This document shows, piece by piece, positions 29,954 to 40,029 of a DNA stretch of 64,000 bases. The position numbers and the translations under genes are program-made. Position 1 is the first letter of the stretch. The number at the start of each line of letters is the position of its first letter. The notes beneath the pieces are model-generated. The model ran no database searches. It had not been told where the DNA came from and saw only the letters and a list, made by a program, of their open reading frames with translations. The stretch is from an uncultured Flavobacteriaceae bacterium (lineage in GTDB: Bacteria; Bacteroidota; Bacteroidia; Flavobacteriales; Flavobacteriaceae): NCBI GenBank assembly GCA_913043275.1, contig CAJWLL010000008.1:1-64000 (forward strand), written 5' to 3'.

Positions 29954-29992
29954 ATATTATGTAGACACAATAGTTGTATATACAAATAAATA

Positions 29993-30238
29993 TCATTCTT
30001 CTGAGTTTTCCTTTTTTTTATTTGCATCGTTCACAGCATCTATGAGTTTTGATTTGGCATCCAGATACTTAATAAGAGTTTTGACCTTGGTTTCGGTTTC
30101 CGTTTTTTCTCTGTATTTTGCCTTTTCCTCTGCTATGGTAGATTGAATTTCTTTGTAAGTAGAAAAAACAAAACCCAACACAATGGCCACTGCAATGAGA
30201 ATGGCTAAAATTTCTTCTGTATTGTTTAGACTTAACAT
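29993..30238 (-). CDS. small membrane-anchored coiled-coil protein
   Basis: N-terminal TM EEILAILIAVAIVLGFVFSTY followed by charged helix. Confidence 0.55.
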   Translation of the reverse strand: MLSLNNTEEILAILIAVAIVLGFVFSTYKEIQSTIAEEKAKYREKTETETKVKTLIKYLDAKSKLIDAVNDANKKKENSEE

Positions 30239-30308
30239 TCTAAAAAATTACTCTAATTTAAGAAATCCAAACTATATTTGGAATCGTAAAAAACAGACCA
30301 CTTTGTTG

Positions 30309-32309
30309 ATGAACAAATTCTCCAGAATTTTAATTGCACTGCTAACATTCTTCACGCTCTATGTTCAAGCCCAAGATAGTATTCAGCAAAAAATCACCTT
30401 AAAGGAAATCACCTTAGACGCCATTCGAATCAAGACTCCCAAACGCATTATACCTTTTGCGTTAAGTCACCGCACTTTTAAGCTCCGACAGCTAGACATA
30501 CCCCAGAATTCATTGCAGGATTACCTCACTTCGGTTCCGGGTTTGTATGCTCAAAACTCTCAAAATTTTGCTCAAGACCTTCGGCTTTCTATTCGTGGTT
30601 TTGGCGCGCGCTCCGGTTTTGGCATCAGGGGCATCCAATTGATTGTGGATGGTATACCTGAAACCACTCCTGATGGTCAAGGACAATTGGACAACCTTCC
30701 CTTAGGGCTTATTCAATCCCTTACTGTGCTTAGGGGACCGGCTTCATCTTTTTATGGCAATGCTTCCGGTGGGGTCATTAAGATCAATACATTAGAGGAT
30801 TTTAAAGACAATTTTGTGCGCCTTCGGGCACAAGGCGGTAGCTACTCCAGTAGGAATTTAGCGGCTACTGTTGGATTAAAAAACAATAATACCAAGGCTG
30901 TTTTTTATCAAAACATTACTGAGTCTGAAGGTTATCGCGATCACAGTAAATTCAAACAACAGGTTTTTAATGCTAGGGTTTGGCACGATGTTTCTGATCG
31001 TTCCCAAATCCGTTGGCAATTTAATTACACTCACAGTCCCTATGCCTATGACGCGGGAGGGGTTGATGCACAAAGTGTAGCCCAGAACAGAAGGCAGGCA
31101 CGTGCACAAAACAAAAGCTTTCAAACCTACGAAACCGTTGACCACCTTAAAACAGGCCTTCAATGGGAAAAGCAAATAAACGACAAGCTTAGCTGGGAAA
31201 ACTATGCCTTTTATGCCCGCCGGGATTTTGTAGGACGATTGCCATTTGGTTATGGAGGGGTTATAGATCTTAAAAGAGACTATTACGGACTAGGTTCGGC
31301 TTTGGAATACCAAGTAAATAATAATCACCGGATTCAATTTCGTTTCTCCCTTGCAGATCAAAAAGACCACCGCAAGCGTTTTGAAAACCTCGATGGATCA
31401 TCGGGGGACAAAACCCTTGACCAAGAGGAGCTTTTTTTTAATACCGCTTTAAGTATAATCGATCAAATGAAATGGAGTTTTGGGGTCCTCAGATTGGGCT
31501 TAAGATTTGACCGCCAAAACTTAGGAACCCAGCGGGAAAGTGATCAGGTAAAGCTTAATAGTTTTAATCCCAGTATTGGGTTTACCTTCACCCAATGGGG
31601 TAGTCATGTTATGTTCGCCAGTTTTTCCAGTAGTTTTGAAACCCCAACCCTAAACGAGCTTTCGGCCAATCCCAGCGGTAATAATGGCTTCAACCCAGAT
31701 CTTTCTCCTTCAAAAGCCCGTAACCTTGAATGGGGATGGAGATATACAGCCCCAGGAAATACCCTTGAGGTGATCCTTTATGCAATCAAAACTCGCAACG
31801 AAATTTTGCCCTATGAATTGGCCGCTTTCCCGGGTCGAGATTTTTATCGCAATACAGGGAATACCCGAAGAATGGGCATCGAACTTTTTTGGGAACATCA
31901 AAAAGGACCCCTGGAGTGGTCTATAGCATACAACTATGCTACGCTTAAATTCGATGATTATCTATTAGGAGATCAAAACCTTTCTGGAAATCAGCTGCCT
32001 GGAGTTCCTAAACAACAACTCAGCGGCACATTGTTATACTCTTTTTCAAAGGGATGGGCTAGCGCTCTTCAAGGCCAGTACACAGGAGCACTGTATGCTG
32101 AGGATGCTAATCAGACACAGGTGGAGGATTACTTTCTCTCCAACATCCGGCTATGGAAGTCTTTAGAAAATCTATCTTTTTTTGGGGGTGTCAACAACCT
32201 ACTAGACAGGGACTATTTTGATAATATTCGGATCAACGGATATGGTAAAAGATATTACGAACCAGCTCCTATGAGAAATTTTTATTTTGGAATGAGCTAT
32301 ACATTTTAG
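30309..32309 (+). CDS. TonB-dependent outer-membrane receptor
   Basis: PGLYAQNSQNFAQDLRLSIRGFGARSGFGIRGIQLIVDGIPETTPDGQGQLDN plug; C-terminal NFYFGMSYTF; ATG at 30309 precedes signal peptide. Confidence 0.9.
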   Translation: MNKFSRILIALLTFFTLYVQAQDSIQQKITLKEITLDAIRIKTPKRIIPFALSHRTFKLRQLDIPQNSLQDYLTSVPGLYAQNSQNFAQDLRLSIRGFGARSGFGIRGIQLIVDGIPETTPDGQGQLDNLPLGLIQSLTVLRGPASSFYGNASGGVIKINTLEDFKDNFVRLRAQGGSYSSRNLAATVGLKNNNTKAVFYQNITESEGYRDHSKFKQQVFNARVWHDVSDRSQIRWQFNYTHSPYAYDAGGVDAQSVAQNRRQARAQNKSFQTYETVDHLKTGLQWEKQINDKLSWENYAFYARRDFVGRLPFGYGGVIDLKRDYYGLGSALEYQVNNNHRIQFRFSLADQKDHRKRFENLDGSSGDKTLDQEELFFNTALSIIDQMKWSFGVLRLGLRFDRQNLGTQRESDQVKLNSFNPSIGFTFTQWGSHVMFASFSSSFETPTLNELSANPSGNNGFNPDLSPSKARNLEWGWRYTAPGNTLEVILYAIKTRNEILPYELAAFPGRDFYRNTGNTRRMGIELFWEHQKGPLEWSIAYNYATLKFDDYLLGDQNLSGNQLPGVPKQQLSGTLLYSFSKGWASALQGQYTGALYAEDANQTQVEDYFLSNIRLWKSLENLSFFGGVNNLLDRDYFDNIRINGYGKRYYEPAPMRNFYFGMSYTF

Positions 32310-32641
32310 TTAATTGCTTGAAACTTGAGGCAGACTAATAATATACTTTCTATTATGATTAGCATTACCTATTTAGTTGCCTCATTAAATCATATCTAAT
32401 TTTAAGTGAGACAAAATTATTTTTTTACATAGGATAGAGTAGTTAAATTTTAAACTGGAAGCACAATTGATAAGTAATTGTTTATAAATAAAATAAGGAC
32501 TGAGAGAGTTTTTAATTAAAAACCACCCGCCCCAAACAGATTAATTTAATTGGACTTAGAAATTTATACTCATTAGGATTTATTCTAAAAACAGATCTCA
32601 AGAGAACTCTTTTTTAGGTTTTTTTCAAGTAAATTTGAGTT

Positions 32642-32657
32642 TGGCACAGTTTTTGTA
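32642..32657 (+). promoter_or_regulatory. candidate sigma-54 promoter
   Basis: TGGCAC-AGTTT-TTGTA versus consensus TGGCAC-N5-TTGCW, one mismatch; about 72 bp upstream of the 32730 ATG. Confidence 0.5.
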
Positions 32658-32729
32658 TAGTATGAATAAGTTTTTGAAACTAAATTTTCGAAAATTTTAA
32701 ACATTATTAATTAATTAAATTTTTATCAA

Positions 32730-35087
32730 ATGAAAAAAGGTTTATTAGGTCTTTTAGTTATTGCTCTGACAATTGTTGGATGCCAAAACTATGATGACCA
32801 ATTCGACTCACTGAATGATAAGATTGCACTCCTCTCTTCAGAGGTAACTGCTCTTAAAACAATTCAAACAGCCGTAACATCATTAAGTACTAAACTAGAC
32901 GCTTTAGCGGGTAGTGCACTTACTGATGAAGATTTAAATGATATTCTTAAGGAAGTTGCTGATGTTCAAGCTGCTGTTGATGGAATTGACAACTCTGCTG
33001 TTGAAACTGAGGTTGCCGACCTTAACGCTGAGGTAGATGAAATCTTAGAAAAACTTGGAGATTTATTATCTGCAAATGCTTTCTATGAAGGTAATCTAGT
33101 TATTAAGAATCTTGGTCAATTGGCTAACGCTCATGAAATGATCAAAACAGGTGCTGATGACCCAACAATTACTGTTAAAGGTAATGTTGATGTTGTAGTT
33201 GGTGCTTCTGGTGTTACTAAAGACAGTATTGCATCTGTAAACTTAATTCTTGCAAAAATTAGATCAGTTATGGGTACTGCTACCGTAACTACAGACGCAA
33301 ATGCTGACTTGGCAGCTTTAACTTATGTAACAGGAAATCTTTCTTTAGACGGTACGTCTGGAAAGGCTAATATTGGAGCTGCTAAACTGCTTACTATTGA
33401 TGGTAATATGAGAATTACAGGCATTACTGGCGATTTGGTTTTCCAGTCTTTAGGTTCTGTTGCACATGTTCTAATTACTGAAACCGCTGGAACAGCTACT
33501 GTTACTTCAATAGATTTTTCTGGAATGACATCTGGTAAAGTAGAGACAGGTACTAACAGTATGTCTTTAGGTGGATGTTTGACTGTAAAACTTGGGGGTG
33601 AATTACCTTCTTTTGTTGATCTTCCTAAGTGTACTTCATTTATTCATGGAGGGGCAGTTGCTCAACCAGCTCTTAATTTAACTTTGGGTGGAGCTGCTGC
33701 TGAGTTGTCGCTTGCTGCTACATCATTTACTGGTGAAGTTACAATCACTACTACAGGACACATAAATCTTCCAGCATTAAAAAAAGTTACAAAAACTACC
33801 CTTATTGGTACTAAAGATGCTTTAACGGCTGATCTTCCTTCACTTGAAGAAGTAGACGGTGGTACTCTTCACATCAATGATAAATTTACTACGGTCAATT
33901 TAGATGCTCTTAAAACTTTAAAGAATGACTTAACTATCGACGGTGAAGTTGTTGTTTCGTTGCCAGCACTTGTAGGTGCAAAATCTGGTGCAGGTGTAAC
34001 TACAATTACTTGTGCTGTAGCTACTACTTTTTCTGCTCCAAAACTGGATACTGCATCTAGAGTTATTGATTTGAAAGCAGCAGTTGATCATATTAGTATT
34101 TTGAATCTAAATAACATTTCTACTCCTGTAAGCGAAGTTTTAGAGTGGGCTGCGATCAAAAAAATTGAAGTTGGTGCACAAAAAGGCAATTTTACTACCG
34201 CCAGTGCAACAGCATTAGTAGATCTTATCTTTACAGGATTTAAAAACACTCCTGTAGGTGAGGATAACCAAACTAACATACTTACAATTAATGATGCTAA
34301 TGCAAATATCAAAACTCTTGTAATTGGAGCTACAAGTGCATTGAAAACTTTAAATATTTCTGCAACAGTATTGGAATCGCTTAGCACTGCTGGTGAGATC
34401 ATAAATACTGATGTCCATGATAACGCTGCACTTGAATCATTTAATTTTGCACACACACACCTTCAAGGTGATAGAGAGTCAACTGTAGCCATCAATAACA
34501 ATGATGATGCTAAATTTACTGCTGTTGACATGTCTTCTCTTTCTAAAGTTGGTACTGTTATGATAGTTGGTAATGCAAAATTAGCAAGTATAGTTGCTCC
34601 AAGCACTAGTGTTCTTGCTACTTCACTTGCCACCGTTTCGGTTACTATTAGTGGAAACGATCTTACAGGAACTTATGAATCTGCTACTGCTCCAACTGGG
34701 ACAGTTACTTATTCAGGTCCTAAAATTACAAATGCAACTTTATCTTCTTTCAAAGCTTGGATTACTGCTAATGTAAATGTTGATATTGCTGATCCAATCG
34801 GGACTACTGATAGAACTATAGCTGCTGCAAACCATGCTAGTTTTGCTTTAAATTCTGGTATACCTGCTGCCTTTGGTGGAGTTACTGCAAACCCAGTCAA
34901 ATTCAATATTGATGTCGATAATACCGATGTAGTTGGTACTGATGCTGTTGAAACTGGAAACCTCTCTACACTTATGAATGCCGATGCTGCATCTAAAGCT
35001 GGTGCTACTGGTTCTGCTGGGGATGAGGATTGTGATAATGATGGAGCAGTTACTTCTCACAGAGAATTAGGAACTGTTGTTGACTAA
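32730..35087 (+). CDS. large lipoprotein with coiled-coil N-terminus and LRR/beta-solenoid-like repeats
   Basis: Lipobox TIVGCQNYDD; heptad-like segment; repeated 'LPxLxxVxGGTLxIN', 'ALKTLKNDLTIDGE' pattern. Confidence 0.8.
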   Translation: MKKGLLGLLVIALTIVGCQNYDDQFDSLNDKIALLSSEVTALKTIQTAVTSLSTKLDALAGSALTDEDLNDILKEVADVQAAVDGIDNSAVETEVADLNAEVDEILEKLGDLLSANAFYEGNLVIKNLGQLANAHEMIKTGADDPTITVKGNVDVVVGASGVTKDSIASVNLILAKIRSVMGTATVTTDANADLAALTYVTGNLSLDGTSGKANIGAAKLLTIDGNMRITGITGDLVFQSLGSVAHVLITETAGTATVTSIDFSGMTSGKVETGTNSMSLGGCLTVKLGGELPSFVDLPKCTSFIHGGAVAQPALNLTLGGAAAELSLAATSFTGEVTITTTGHINLPALKKVTKTTLIGTKDALTADLPSLEEVDGGTLHINDKFTTVNLDALKTLKNDLTIDGEVVVSLPALVGAKSGAGVTTITCAVATTFSAPKLDTASRVIDLKAAVDHISILNLNNISTPVSEVLEWAAIKKIEVGAQKGNFTTASATALVDLIFTGFKNTPVGEDNQTNILTINDANANIKTLVIGATSALKTLNISATVLESLSTAGEIINTDVHDNAALESFNFAHTHLQGDRESTVAINNNDDAKFTAVDMSSLSKVGTVMIVGNAKLASIVAPSTSVLATSLATVSVTISGNDLTGTYESATAPTGTVTYSGPKITNATLSSFKAWITANVNVDIADPIGTTDRTIAAANHASFALNSGIPAAFGGVTANPVKFNIDVDNTDVVGTDAVETGNLSTLMNADAASKAGATGSAGDEDCDNDGAVTSHRELGTVVD

Positions 35088-35137
35088 CAATTATCATTTG
35101 AAAATTTAAGATGTTATAAATTACATCTTGAAATCAA

Positions 35138-35167
35138 GAGCCTCCCAATTTGGGAGGCTCTTTTTTT
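35138..35167 (+). terminator. intrinsic terminator
   Basis: gagcctcccaatttgggaggctcttttttt: perfect GC-rich stem plus T-run after 32730-35087 CDS. Confidence 0.92.
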
Positions 35168-36095
35168 ATATCCAAAAGGGAAGGAGTAAAAACAGTAAAG
35201 AAAGCAACTGGATGATGATTACCACGACAAAATGGGCATATCCTTTTTCAATTAGTAAATGGTGTAGGTGATTCTGATCTGGGTGAAAAGGAGATTTTTT
35301 GTTACCAATACGAATGATAAAGACTCTAAGTAAATCCAACAAAGGATAGACAATCAAACTCATGGCCAAAAAAGGTTTGTTGGCACTTAATCCATCTTTT
35401 AATTCATACTCTGACCCCAAAACATGAAAAAGATAAATAGCAATCAATGTTCCCAACATCAAAGAACCTGCATCACCTAAAAAGACCTTATAGTCCTTTT
35501 TAAAGTTAAAATAATATAAAGGTAGTAGACTTAAAACAGTAATCACTCCCAAATTGAAAAAGGGACTAGGCTGGTTGGAAAAATACTCGACCAATAAAAT
35601 CACTTTAATGGTTTCGGTAATGGCCAATCCATCAATTCCATCAATAAAGTTGAAGGAGTTGACAATGACTAAAAAAACAAATACGGTAAAAACCTGACTC
35701 CCCAAGCGAGGAATTTCGTTTAAACCCAGAACGCCGTGAAAATCATCGATGATCAAACCTTGATCGATTAATATCTTGGCAACGAAGATTTGTAAAAAAA
35801 ACTTTAGCTTAAAATCAGCATTGTAAAAATCATCATAAACCCCTACAATAAACATAATACCCAACGGAATCAATAACGAAAAATCAAAAAGGTCAATTTG
35901 ATTTAAATAAAAATAAAAAGAAAAAATAAATAGAGTTATAAAAACACCTATTCCTCCTGTTTTGGTTGCTTTGGTTTGGTGAATGGATCGATGGTTGATA
36001 GCATCAAAATTTTTGAGTCTGGTAAACCACGATTTTAATCCAAAGGAAAAAACAAAGCTGAGCAGAAAAACCAGAAAATAGCTTAAAGGGGTCAT
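35166..36095 (-). CDS. MraY/WecA-like undecaprenyl-phosphate glycosyl-1-phosphate transferase
   Basis: HRSIHQTKATKTGGIGVF, VGVYDDFYNADFKLKF, NSFNFIDGIDGLA, FLGDAGSLMLGTLIAIY, HPDQNHLHHLLI. Confidence 0.9.
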   Translation of the reverse strand: MTPLSYFLVFLLSFVFSFGLKSWFTRLKNFDAINHRSIHQTKATKTGGIGVFITLFIFSFYFYLNQIDLFDFSLLIPLGIMFIVGVYDDFYNADFKLKFFLQIFVAKILIDQGLIIDDFHGVLGLNEIPRLGSQVFTVFVFLVIVNSFNFIDGIDGLAITETIKVILLVEYFSNQPSPFFNLGVITVLSLLPLYYFNFKKDYKVFLGDAGSLMLGTLIAIYLFHVLGSEYELKDGLSANKPFLAMSLIVYPLLDLLRVFIIRIGNKKSPFHPDQNHLHHLLIEKGYAHFVVVIIIQLLSLLFLLLPFWI

Positions 36096-36160
36096 GTTTT
36101 TTGAAAAGTCAAATTCACAAATAAATCTTTATATTGCAAATTAATAAAGAAAAAATAAGA

Positions 36161-38488
36161 ATGGCTAAATCCGCCCCTAGGCAAGCTTCACTTGACACTT
36201 CCAATTTTATTTCCTCCCTACTCATTATTGCATTTCTGTTGGTGGGATTTGTTCCCAATTTGGGAGCCGTAGACAAAATTGCACCTCAGTGGCTTTACCT
36301 AAGTCTTATAAACCTCTTATGTGGTGTTTTTTTATTCATCAACCGTAAAATTTTTAAAGAGCGTTTTTTGTTCGTATTGACTTCCTATATGAGTCTGTCC
36401 TACATTGGTTTTGTGGTCTGGGCAGCCTTCTCCTATTTTTATGCCATCAATCCTACAGAGGTATTGGTAAATATAGTACGTCAATTCAATACCCTATTTA
36501 TGTTTTTACATCTTGGGATTTTGCTTTACAACATCAAAGACAAAAACCGTTTGCTCTCCTTGGCCATTATGGCCATACTGACAGTAGAGTTATATGCGGT
36601 ATTGGAACAAGCCCTACAAATGTATAAGGCTGGTTATATTGATTCTGGTAGCTTAAAGGGTGTAACTGCAAATAGAAATATTACAGCTTTCTCTATTGCT
36701 ATTAAGATTCCATATGTGATGTATCTTATTTTTAGAAATCCAAAACTGTGGTTAAAGATGACTTATTTCTTTGTAATATTTATGAGCCTTTTTTCATTAA
36801 GTATGATCCAAAGTAGGGCTTCATACATTGCAGCAGCATTAATCGGTGTAATGATTTTGGCATGGACTTTATTAAACTATTTTAAATCTCGCTCTTTTAG
36901 GGAGTTTTTCATAAACCTTTATTATTTGTTGCCCTTAATTCTAGCTTTGATTTTGAATAAAGTTTTAATTTCTGACAAGGGCGCAGATGCATTATCTCGT
37001 GCCGCTACGATATCTATAAGTACTAATGATGGTTCGGTCAACCAGCGCCTTCGTTATTATGAAGATGTTTTGACTCATATCACCAAAAACCCCATTAGGG
37101 GGGTTGGGATTGGAAATTGGAAACTGACTTCCATTAATTATGATAAAGAAGACATGTCGGGGTATATCGTGCCATATCATGCTCATAGCGATTTTATTCA
37201 ATTGGGAGCAGAACTCGGTTTTATTGGTTTTTTACTTTACCTCGGGGTATTTATGTTTGCCGTCTATTTTGCCTTTGTGATCTTATTTAAATCAGATCTA
37301 GATGTAGACAACAAATGGTTTGTTTTATTTCTTATCAACGCATTGGGCGTTTATTTTATCGATGCCAATTTGAACTTTCCTATCGCCCGTCCACAAGTTT
37401 TGGCCCCATGGGCCCTGACCATGGCTTTAATTGCCTTTTATTATCATCAGGCAACAAAAAGAAAAGCTTCCCCTAAAAAGGTTAAAGCGTTTACTTTTTT
37501 CCCATTTTTGACAATAGTACTGATGGTGCCTTCAATTATAATTACTAATACTACATATAAATCGCTAAAAGGGCAGTTAGTTTTACTAAGAGATTTTAAT
37601 ACTAACAAGTTTTCCGTTTCACTTGATAAAATAGATTATATAACCCCCGAGTTACCAAATATTACAGTAACGACTATTCCAATGAAGTCCATCAAGGCTA
37701 GATACTATCGCAACGCTAAAAAATATGATAAAGCTTTAGCTCTGCTTAACCAGGGGATACTCGCTAATCCTTATTTGTTTTTTAGTGAAAACCTTAAGGC
37801 TCAGATTTTCCTTGAGCAAGGCAAAATAGATAGTGCTGAGGTCAACGCCAGAAAAGCTTTCTATGGATTACCTAAAAATGCTCTTCATGCTACGACTTAT
37901 GCTCAAATTTTACAGATTACAAAAAATTTATCAGAAGCCAAGAAAGTTTTTAATGAATTAAGTTATAAATCTGGACCCATAATTTGGAAAAACTTTTTGA
38001 TAATGCTTTCTCAGATTGCCCCTCCTGGGGATCTTGATTTGATTAATTTTTCTACCAAAGCTGCGGAATTTTTCCCCGAAGATAAAGAACTTTTTTCTAT
38101 CAAGAAACTAGCTGTTATTGGTCAATTAAAAGTAAATGAAGCGGCAAATATATCTCAAAAGGGATTGGATTTTTTTAACCGACAACTTTATGTTGAGGCT
38201 GCTATTGAATTTGAGAATGCTTCAAAAATTGATTTTCTTGAATATGCTCACTTTGAGAATGCCGCTAGTGCATATTTTATGGCTGGGGATAATCAAAATG
38301 CTTTATTTTTTTCTAACAAAGTAATTAATGAGTTTCAGATTAAAACAGGGAAATCTGAGTATATTAATGGATTAGTATACTTTAATTTTGGAGATAATCT
38401 AAGGGCTTGTGAGCTATTACAAAAAGCAATTGATTACGGTTACAGTCAAGCTCAAGCCACCTTTGACCAGCGGCGATGTAATAAATGA
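36161..38488 (+). CDS. O-antigen ligase/polymerase (Wzy_C-like) with C-terminal TPR-like region
   Basis: NPIRGVGIGNWKLTSINYD...VPYHAHSDFIQLGAELGFIGFLLYL; TPR-like tail. Confidence 0.88.
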   Translation: MAKSAPRQASLDTSNFISSLLIIAFLLVGFVPNLGAVDKIAPQWLYLSLINLLCGVFLFINRKIFKERFLFVLTSYMSLSYIGFVVWAAFSYFYAINPTEVLVNIVRQFNTLFMFLHLGILLYNIKDKNRLLSLAIMAILTVELYAVLEQALQMYKAGYIDSGSLKGVTANRNITAFSIAIKIPYVMYLIFRNPKLWLKMTYFFVIFMSLFSLSMIQSRASYIAAALIGVMILAWTLLNYFKSRSFREFFINLYYLLPLILALILNKVLISDKGADALSRAATISISTNDGSVNQRLRYYEDVLTHITKNPIRGVGIGNWKLTSINYDKEDMSGYIVPYHAHSDFIQLGAELGFIGFLLYLGVFMFAVYFAFVILFKSDLDVDNKWFVLFLINALGVYFIDANLNFPIARPQVLAPWALTMALIAFYYHQATKRKASPKKVKAFTFFPFLTIVLMVPSIIITNTTYKSLKGQLVLLRDFNTNKFSVSLDKIDYITPELPNITVTTIPMKSIKARYYRNAKKYDKALALLNQGILANPYLFFSENLKAQIFLEQGKIDSAEVNARKAFYGLPKNALHATTYAQILQITKNLSEAKKVFNELSYKSGPIIWKNFLIMLSQIAPPGDLDLINFSTKAAEFFPEDKELFSIKKLAVIGQLKVNEAANISQKGLDFFNRQLYVEAAIEFENASKIDFLEYAHFENAASAYFMAGDNQNALFFSNKVINEFQIKTGKSEYINGLVYFNFGDNLRACELLQKAIDYGYSQAQATFDQRRCNK

Positions 38489-38507
38489 ATCCCTATAAAT
38501 TTCTTAA

Positions 38508-39764
38508 ATGAAATACAAAATTGCAGTAATTGGATTGGGATACGTTGGTTTACCACTTGCAGCTGCATTTTCCAAAAAATACACAGTTTTGGGTTATGAC
38601 AATGACTCAGCAAGAGTAAGAGAGCTTAAGTCTGGCATTGACAGAATCGACCAGTTTTCAAAAGCAGATTTAATACAATTGCATAATTTTCTTAATTTTT
38701 CAGATAATCCTGAATCACTGTCTGATTATAACACCTATATCATCACCGTTCCTACTCCGGTTACTCCCTCCAAAAAACCTGATCTGTCTTTTTTGATGAA
38801 TGCTTCAAAAACTGTGGGGCGTTATCTTAAAAAAGGAGATACAGTCATCTATGAAAGTACTGTATATCCAGGATGTACTGAGGAGGACTGTGTTCCGGTT
38901 TTAGAAAAAACATCGGGATTGAAATTTAACACCGATTTTTTTTGTGGTTATTCTCCCGAACGCATCAATCCAGGTGATAAAATCAACACCCTAACCCAAA
39001 TAAAGAAAGTAATTTCAGGTTCTACTCCTAAGGTAACTGAAAAAGTCGATGCATTGTACCTTTCCATCATTAAAGCAGGAACATATAAAGCACCCTCGAT
39101 CAAGGTAGCCGAGGCTGCAAAAGCCATTGAGAATGCACAGCGTGATCTTAATATTTCATTTGTAAATGAATTGGCTTTGATTTTTGATCGTATGCAAATT
39201 GATACTCATGACGTGCTTGAGGCTGCTGCAACTAAGTGGAACTTTCTTCCCTTTAAACCGGGTCTTGTGGGTGGACACTGTATAAGTGTTGATCCTTATT
39301 TTTTAACCCACAAAGCGATCGAATTGGGATACACTCCGGAGGTCATTTTGTCGGGCAGAAATGTTAACAATAGTATTCCACAATTTGTTGCGGCCAAAGT
39401 GGTCGATTTGATGCGGCAAAAAGAAATCTATAATAAGGATGCTAAGGCGTTGATTTTAGGAATTACTTTTAAAGAGAATTTTAATGATATTAGAAACTCT
39501 AAGGTTCCCGAAATATACAAAGCTTTAGAGGCCGAAGGTCTTGAAGTAGAAGTATATGACCCATTGGCCGATCCTGAATTGGTAAAAAAAGAATACGGAA
39601 TTTCTCTCACCAAAGCTCCCAGAAAATATGAAGCTGTAATTCTTGCAGTGGCACACCAGGTGTTTCTTGAAAATGGAGTTAGGAAATATAAAAACTCCAA
39701 TGGAGCTGTACTCTACGATATCAAGTCTTCCCTCGATAGAGAAGTCATCGACGGAAGGCTCTAG
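38508..39764 (+). CDS. nucleotide-sugar dehydrogenase (UDP-HexNAc 6-dehydrogenase, WbpO/TviB-like)
   Basis: IAVIGLGYVGLPLAAAFSKK, VYPGCTEEDCVPVLE, GYSPERINPGDK, GGHCISVDPYFLTHKA. Confidence 0.92.
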   Translation: MKYKIAVIGLGYVGLPLAAAFSKKYTVLGYDNDSARVRELKSGIDRIDQFSKADLIQLHNFLNFSDNPESLSDYNTYIITVPTPVTPSKKPDLSFLMNASKTVGRYLKKGDTVIYESTVYPGCTEEDCVPVLEKTSGLKFNTDFFCGYSPERINPGDKINTLTQIKKVISGSTPKVTEKVDALYLSIIKAGTYKAPSIKVAEAAKAIENAQRDLNISFVNELALIFDRMQIDTHDVLEAAATKWNFLPFKPGLVGGHCISVDPYFLTHKAIELGYTPEVILSGRNVNNSIPQFVAAKVVDLMRQKEIYNKDAKALILGITFKENFNDIRNSKVPEIYKALEAEGLEVEVYDPLADPELVKKEYGISLTKAPRKYEAVILAVAHQVFLENGVRKYKNSNGAVLYDIKSSLDREVIDGRL

Positions 39765-39898
39765 TTTTTTAAAAATATTTAATTATGTATTTCAATTGAA
39801 AAATAATTTAACTAATTGATTGTTAGGCAGTTGTTTTTCTTTATGACACCTTTTATTTTTTGACTAAAACTAAATACTAAAAAAACTTGATAAATAGT

Positions 39899-39929
39899 TT
39901 TGTTATTTAGTTATTATCAAGTACTTTTG
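39899..39929 (+). promoter_or_regulatory. Bacteroidetes-type promoter: TTTG-N19-TACTTTTG
   Basis: TTTG at 39899-39902, 19-nt spacer, TACTTTTG (TAnnTTTG) at 39922-39929. Confidence 0.65.
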
Positions 39930-39970
39930 GTACTCATTAATGCATGGAATACGTTTGATAAAAATTTAAT

Positions 39971-40022
39971 CCCCTTAATTAATTGGTTTAACCTTCAATT
40001 ATTTTAAGGGGTTTTTTCTTTT
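39971..40022 (+). terminator. leader terminator/attenuator hairpin
   Basis: ccccttaattaattg...caattattttaagggg followed by ttttttctttt, ending just before the NusG-like ATG. Confidence 0.75.
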
Positions 40023-40029
40023 AAAAAGT

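Noticed and set aside
34088-34456. 122-aa minus-strand ORF antisense to the large lipoprotein
   Set aside because: Opposite strand of a well-supported repetitive CDS; composition reflects mirrored codons and no recognisable domain.
39910-39935. agtacttttggtact inverted repeat as a regulator operator
   Set aside because: Short, and overlaps the -7 promoter element TACTTTTG, which explains it more simply.
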